DNA from: Toxorhynchites rutilus septentrionalis
Lineage: Eukaryota; Arthropoda; Insecta; Diptera; Culicidae
DNA: 64,000 nucleotides
Direction: 5' to 3'
Assembly (NCBI RefSeq): GCF_029784135.1
Contig: NC_073746.1
Span: 288,788,089-288,852,088 of the forward strand
Shown: positions 38,401 to 44,400 of the stretch, piece after piece
Layout: every line of letters begins with the position of its first letter
Position numbering within the stretch: the first letter of the stretch is position 1
The notes under the pieces: generated by a model
Database searches by the model: none
What the model was told of the DNA's origin: nothing
Seen by the model: only the letters and a program-made list of their open reading frames with translations
Position numbers and translations under genes: made by a program

Positions 38401-41400
38401 CTATCGATCTTCGTGTGTGATTGTCCTTACACCCTTAGTTTTTCCTTTTCCTTTTCTTTTGTGAGAGATCGGATCCCTTCTTAAGAATAAGATGAAATGT
38501 AAATACATATTAGATATAAGATAGGTTTAAGAATTGAGTGTGATGAGTGTGATTGAGAGTGTGATTGAGAGTGTGAGTGTGATCATTGTCAATATATCCT
38601 CATATCCCCTCCTTTTCCTGAAGAAAATATGTCACCCTTCTAAACTCGAGTCGACCGCGAGTAATCGGTTTCCTATATTATTAACATTAGAAATAAGGAA
38701 AAATGTTTATATACTAGTAACAATACAGTAAGGAGTTCGGCTCCTTTAAACCTATGTAACTGGGCCTGTAAAAATAAACGATTTAAATAAAAAAAAAAAA
38801 TAAAAAATCTGTATCTGTATCAAAAATCTGTATGGAGTTCGGCCTCGACAAGTGTCGCTGTGTCCACCTGCTGAAAGGACAACTTACCGAATCCGGAGGC
38901 TACGAGGTCTATGACGGCGAGTTTATAAGAGACATGGTTCGTGGCGAATCCTATAAATATCTTGGATTCCGACAGCTCACCGGGATTCGCCACTCCGACA
39001 TCAAGACGGAGCTGCGAGACAAGTTCTTGAGTCGAGTGAACTGTGTCCTGAGGACTTTCCTCAACGCGGGGAACAAGGTACGCGCGATCAACACATTCGC
39101 GGTTCCCCTGCTGACCTTCAGTTTTGGTGTAGTCAAATGGAGCAAAACTAACCTAGAGGACCTTGAGAGGAGGATGAGGAAAGCATTCAAAGAGGCCGGA
39201 ATGCACCATCCTCAATCGGCACTGGAGAGAGTTTCACTACCACGCAAAGAAGGGGGACTTGGAATCGTCGACATTTCTGCACTGTGTGTTGCCCAGGTAC
39301 GACAACTGCGAGAGTACTTCGCAGAACGCGCCAACCAAAACGCGCTATACCGGGCTGTCTGCGCCGCCGACAGAGGATACAGCGCTCTGCACTTGGCGCA
39401 AGCGGAGTACCAACTCAACTGCAATCTGCAGACAGTGGAGGAGAAGATTGCAGCTTGGAAGCAGAAGGCAGTGCATGGTGCCCACCCCCATCAACTGGAC
39501 CGGCCACACGTCGACAAGGCCGCATCTAATCTGTGGCTAACGCGTGGTGAACTCTCTTCAGTAGTAGAAGCCGACATGATAGCCATCCAGGACAGGATAA
39601 TGCCGACGAGAAACTGCAGGCGGTACGTCTGGCATCAAGACGTTGATGACATTTGCCGGATGTGCCATCAACCAGGTGAAAACATAGAGCACATTATGGG
39701 AGGCTGTCCCGTTTTGGCCAACGCAGCCTACACCGAGCGCCACAACAACGTGGCCCGTATTGTTCATCGACAACTGGCGCTCCAATGTGCTCTACTGGAA
39801 GACAACGTACCAAACTACCGGTACCTGCCTGCACCTGTCCTGGAAAATGACCGTTTCAAGCTGTACTGGGATCGCACTGTTCTGACCGACCTCTCGATCC
39901 ACCACAACCGCCCAGATATAATGGTTTACGACAAGAGCGACCGCAAAGTCACCATCATCGATGTCGCTATTCCACTGAACCAGAATCTGGAGGAGACCCA
40001 CGGTCGCAAAATCTGCAAGTACCGACCATTGGCCGTGGAGCTCAAGGAACTGTGGGGGCTAAGGGAGGTCCCAAGAATTGTTCCAGTCGTTCTCTCTGGA
40101 ACTGGAATTATCCCGAAGACACTTCTGGAAGCGCTAAAGGTGTTGAACATCGAGAAGGAATTGGCCGGCATCCAAAAGTCGGTCATCCTTAGCACCTGCG
40201 CGATTGTCCGACAATTCCTCGGTCAGGACTAAAACAGCACGAGCATGCAGATACGTGCATTCCGCAGAGCCTAGTCCCCCTTTGGCATTCAGAAGCCCGG
40301 GGGCAGGTGAAAATTCTGGCTAGGTTCGCCTAGTTAAGAAGTGAGATAAGTCTGCCCAAAAAAAAAATAGATCATTCTCGCTAATATCCGCGAAGAATCT
40401 TACGTTGGTAATGTCCAATGCTATTGAATTTGAAGATCATTTGAAAAGCGACAAGAATTTCAGGTTGAAATAGCAGCAGAAGAATTTATTAGAACAATGG
40501 ACAGCGAAAGGCAGATCATTTCAAAGGATATTTGTCGTAGTTTCTTCGTAGAGCTGATCAAACAAATGAGAAAAAGATTCGATTTTGATGATTTGACGCT
40601 CAAGTCTACGGCAATGTTAAATCCCAGTTAAATCCCAATTTCAGAAAACGAGCATGTGCAGGGTTTGATGGGCAAACATTGGATGCCTAAAATGAATTGA
40701 CGGTTCGCTCGCCTTTTCGGCCGTTTCGATGCCTTGTTTGTAACGTTCTCACTATGCCTCACTTCTAGGCAACTGTCGAGCGATTTTTTCTGAATATACT
40801 AAGAACAAAAATAAGCTTTGAAATCGGCTCAGCAACGATACGATGAACGCTATTTTGAGATCAAAGAATTTGGTCAAAGATCGTCGTGGCAGCTCGACAA
40901 TTTAAAAAAAATGATAGATTAAAAAAAATTACAAAAAAAGCATCATCAAACACACGAATGACTTGCAAATGTAATATTTTTAGTGAATAAATGATTTGTT
41001 TTTTCAATGCTAATAAATTATTTTTGTCTCTTCAACAAATATTTTTGATGGTACATATGACCGCTCTGGTACAGATTTAAATGTGGCAACACTGGTAGTA
41101 TGTAGAAACATTTTTGTTTCCACGCTGCATACAAACAAATCGGGAGTTAACTTCGTAGTATAGGTGCGTATTACGTTCTCCTATTCGGTATTGTTTTATT
41201 TGTCAATTCAGTTAACTGCACCGTACAAATACAGGGGAAGTGGGGGTAAGACGGACATATTAAGAAGAACTTTAATTGTATCTTTGGAAACTCATGTTTT
41301 CCAAAACTGAAAAGCATGCCATACAAATTAAACACAAATTTCTACATTACTCGGGAATTTATCAAGCAAATGAAACCAAATTAGGCATTTTGAGGTTTTA

Positions 41401-44400
41401 GGATGCAATAAATGTGGTTAGTCTCTTCACCCCCCTCTCTAAGGGGGAGATGCCATACAAATTAAACACAAATTTTTGCACTACGCGAATTAATCAAGCA
41501 AATGAAACCAAATTTGTCATGTGAAGGTTTTAGGGTGCAATAAATGTTTCTATGATGGTTAGACTCTCCACTCTCTAAGGGGGGGCTGCCATACAAATGA
41601 AAAAAAAAAATCTGAATTACTCGAGAATTAATCAAGCAAACGAAGCCAAATTTGGCATGTGGAGGTTTTAGGATGTAGTTAATATTTCTATGGTGATTAG
41701 TCACTCCTCCTGCTCTCTAAGGGTGGGATATCATACAAATGAAACAAAAATTTCTGCATAACTCGAAAGCTAATCAAGCACAATTTGGGATGTGAGGGTT
41801 TTTGGGTATGAGCAATGTTTCTATAATGGTACGACACCCCTTCCTCCTCTGGAATGGAGAGGGGTTCCCATAAAAATATTACACATATTTCAACCAAAAA
41901 TATTCCAGCCAAACATGACAATTGAAAATTTTCGGAAAACTCTGAAGGAAAAAGGGAAAATTCGGAAAATTAAATTCCCATATGTTCTACAATTACATAG
42001 TGACAGGTGCTGTTAGTTCATTTGATGTTTGCGCTAGCGAAATTGATATTTGTTCGAAACTGGAATTGTATTTTAATATGATGAAACGCACTCCTATATC
42101 TTCTTCTATCCATACCAAAAAAAAAAAAAAGATTGCCAATTGTGTATTAATAAAAGCAGAACTCGAGGAAGGAATTGTCCGATTTAGGGCTGTCTTTATT
42201 CTATCATATTTTCTGTATAAAATATTTATTCCATGTAACGGAGAAACATGTTATTTGCAAGTGGTTAAAAATCTTGAAAGAGAATTGTGTTTGAAAATAA
42301 TCTGATATTATAATGATTAGTTTTGTTACAAATACTAGGAATTTTATAGTAAAAAGTAAATTCAACGGAGACGAATAGAAGATCAATCAATGAACAGTTC
42401 TGGGATTGTACCCATGAACTTGCTCATAGTAAGAAAACGTGAATGTTTGAAGGTATTGATAACATCAAACAAATTTTTGGCGGGACGAAGTTTGCCGGAT
42501 CAGCTAGTGTTCTATAAAAATGTGTTTTTACATGTTTTTTTATTGAGATTAAAACAAGCCGAAAAGTAGAACATTTTTATCGATGAGGGTATAATGGACA
42601 TGTCGTGGGGGGAATATGGACAGGTTCATAACATACGAAGCGTAGAATTTTATCGCTCGCGAGAGAAATAATTTTACTCTCTCTCAATGTTTGTGTGTCC
42701 AGTAACTGAAATAGAACAAACAGAGAAAGCAATAGAAAAAAGAGTTCAATATTCTTCCCTTCACTCTCCATCAAGCATTGGATGTGATCTTGGATGTGAC
42801 TGGCCATTTCAACCCCACCAATGCAATTGTTTCAATAATTTAAATTTTGCCACTCACGAATGAATTTACTTTTACGTACATATCTAATATCGCTTCTTTG
42901 TTAACTCACAAACCGGAATATAACTATCACCTAATTCAATTTTGCAATTAAACCACTCAAAATGCTTAATATCGAAGTCGCAAAAAATGTATCCATACGC
43001 GGAATCATTTTTGATTTTCGTTTTTGTTTCCTTATTCCACTTTCCATCAGTATATATAGTCATAGGATGGTTTCAATATTATAGAATAGCATGGGTTCCC
43101 ATCAACATAAATTTGAAATTCATAATGCAACTATACAAATCAACCACCAGTCCATTATACCCCTACTGTCCGTTTTATCCGCACCTTCCCTATTCATAAT
43201 ATTCGCCCTGGCACCGGGAACAAAAATTTCATTTACAATTTTTACTCTCAGGGATATATTACATTCGGGTTGAGGTTCCTGAAACAGAAACAGATTCTTG
43301 TCTCACTACAGTCAGTGAACAGAAGCAGTTCTGTTAGACTGAGAGTTAGCTTTAAAAGATCATGATGCGTTGAAATATTAATGCTTTGAAATGAATAAAA
43401 TTGTTCGTCTCGATAACTTCAAAATTATATCAACAGTCATATTAACACATTAAGGACCGCACGTTTTGGGGCAAACTTGTACGCTTCATTTGTTCGGATT
43501 CCACGAATGAGATCGTTTCTTTCGTTGTGGATGAGACGAAGGCGAGCCATCGGTAGGCCTTGTTAGATTCGTGGCAGACGAAGGATTTAACCATCAAGTG
43601 TCGAAAACACGGGTTATTTCGTAATCCATCCGTAATAGATGGAACATGAAACACGAGAAAACTCGTGAGCGGTCCGCAATGTGTTAAAAACAACGAAAGA
43701 ACCGGTTTTAAAACTCTAATTATCTGTGCCTTTGTGCCAAGGAGCCAAATGACTGAAAAAACACTTCAACGGACGATTTTGGGTTTCGGTTTATGTTTCA
43801 TGTCTACTTGAGATATGAAGTCGGATACTATTCGTCTTATCCGTATGACGAAGAAAGTGGGTCGACAAACTATGCTTTCTATCAGATTAGCAGGCCCGAA
43901 CGAAATTTAATGAAAGTTTATCTCTGCAGTATTTGAAAACACACAGTCTTGACCCTTATCGAGCTATAAGGGTCAAGACTGTGTGTTTTCAAATACTGCA
44001 GAGATAAACTTTCATTAAATTTCGTTCGGGCCTGCTAATCTGATAGCATTTCCCAGAATTTCAACTAAAACCTCATCATCATAATATAAAATCATTATCA
44101 GACACACTTTTTTAAAACTTTTTCTACCACATGTTTAACATGTGTTACTCTATTACAAAGAATACATATTCGATACAGGAAAGTTGATTTACATTCATAA
44201 TGTTTATTTCAAGAAGTTCTTTTTTCACCTGGAAAACTCACGAAGTTTTTCCGAGCTTGTTATTAAATGTCTTTTCATTCTGAAACAGTAAACAAATAAT
44301 AATATCGTAGTCCTAGTCGTAGTCCTACGCCAATCAATGTAGACAACACTTTTATATTTTTGGATTTCGTGGTTTTTGAGATGGTCATACCAAAGTGATT

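Larger units (their letters stand above)
32788..40367 (+). mobile_element. Two-part LINE insertion (I/Loner-type followed by RLE-type 3-prime end)
   Basis: Between the two TAGATCATTCTCGC copies lie, in the same orientation, an apparently full-length RNase H-bearing LINE (5-prime region from 32788, ORF1 33287-34846, ORF2 34839-38420, A-rich 3-prime end near 38789-38812) and then a 5-prime-truncated LINE encoding a different type of endonuclease (38832-40232) with its own A tail at 40358-40367. The join (38812-38833) contains short TCTGTAT repeats. The single duplication around both suggests one insertion event. Confidence 0.75.

Noticed and set aside
40461..40628. hAT transposase fragment
   Set aside because: The 56-codon open stretch looks old and coding-like, but no conserved hAT motif could be identified, so I did not call it.
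41318..41900. CRISPR-like array
   Set aside because: Units are contiguous, about 137 bp, diverged and without short spacers; this is an ordinary tandem repeat in an animal genome.
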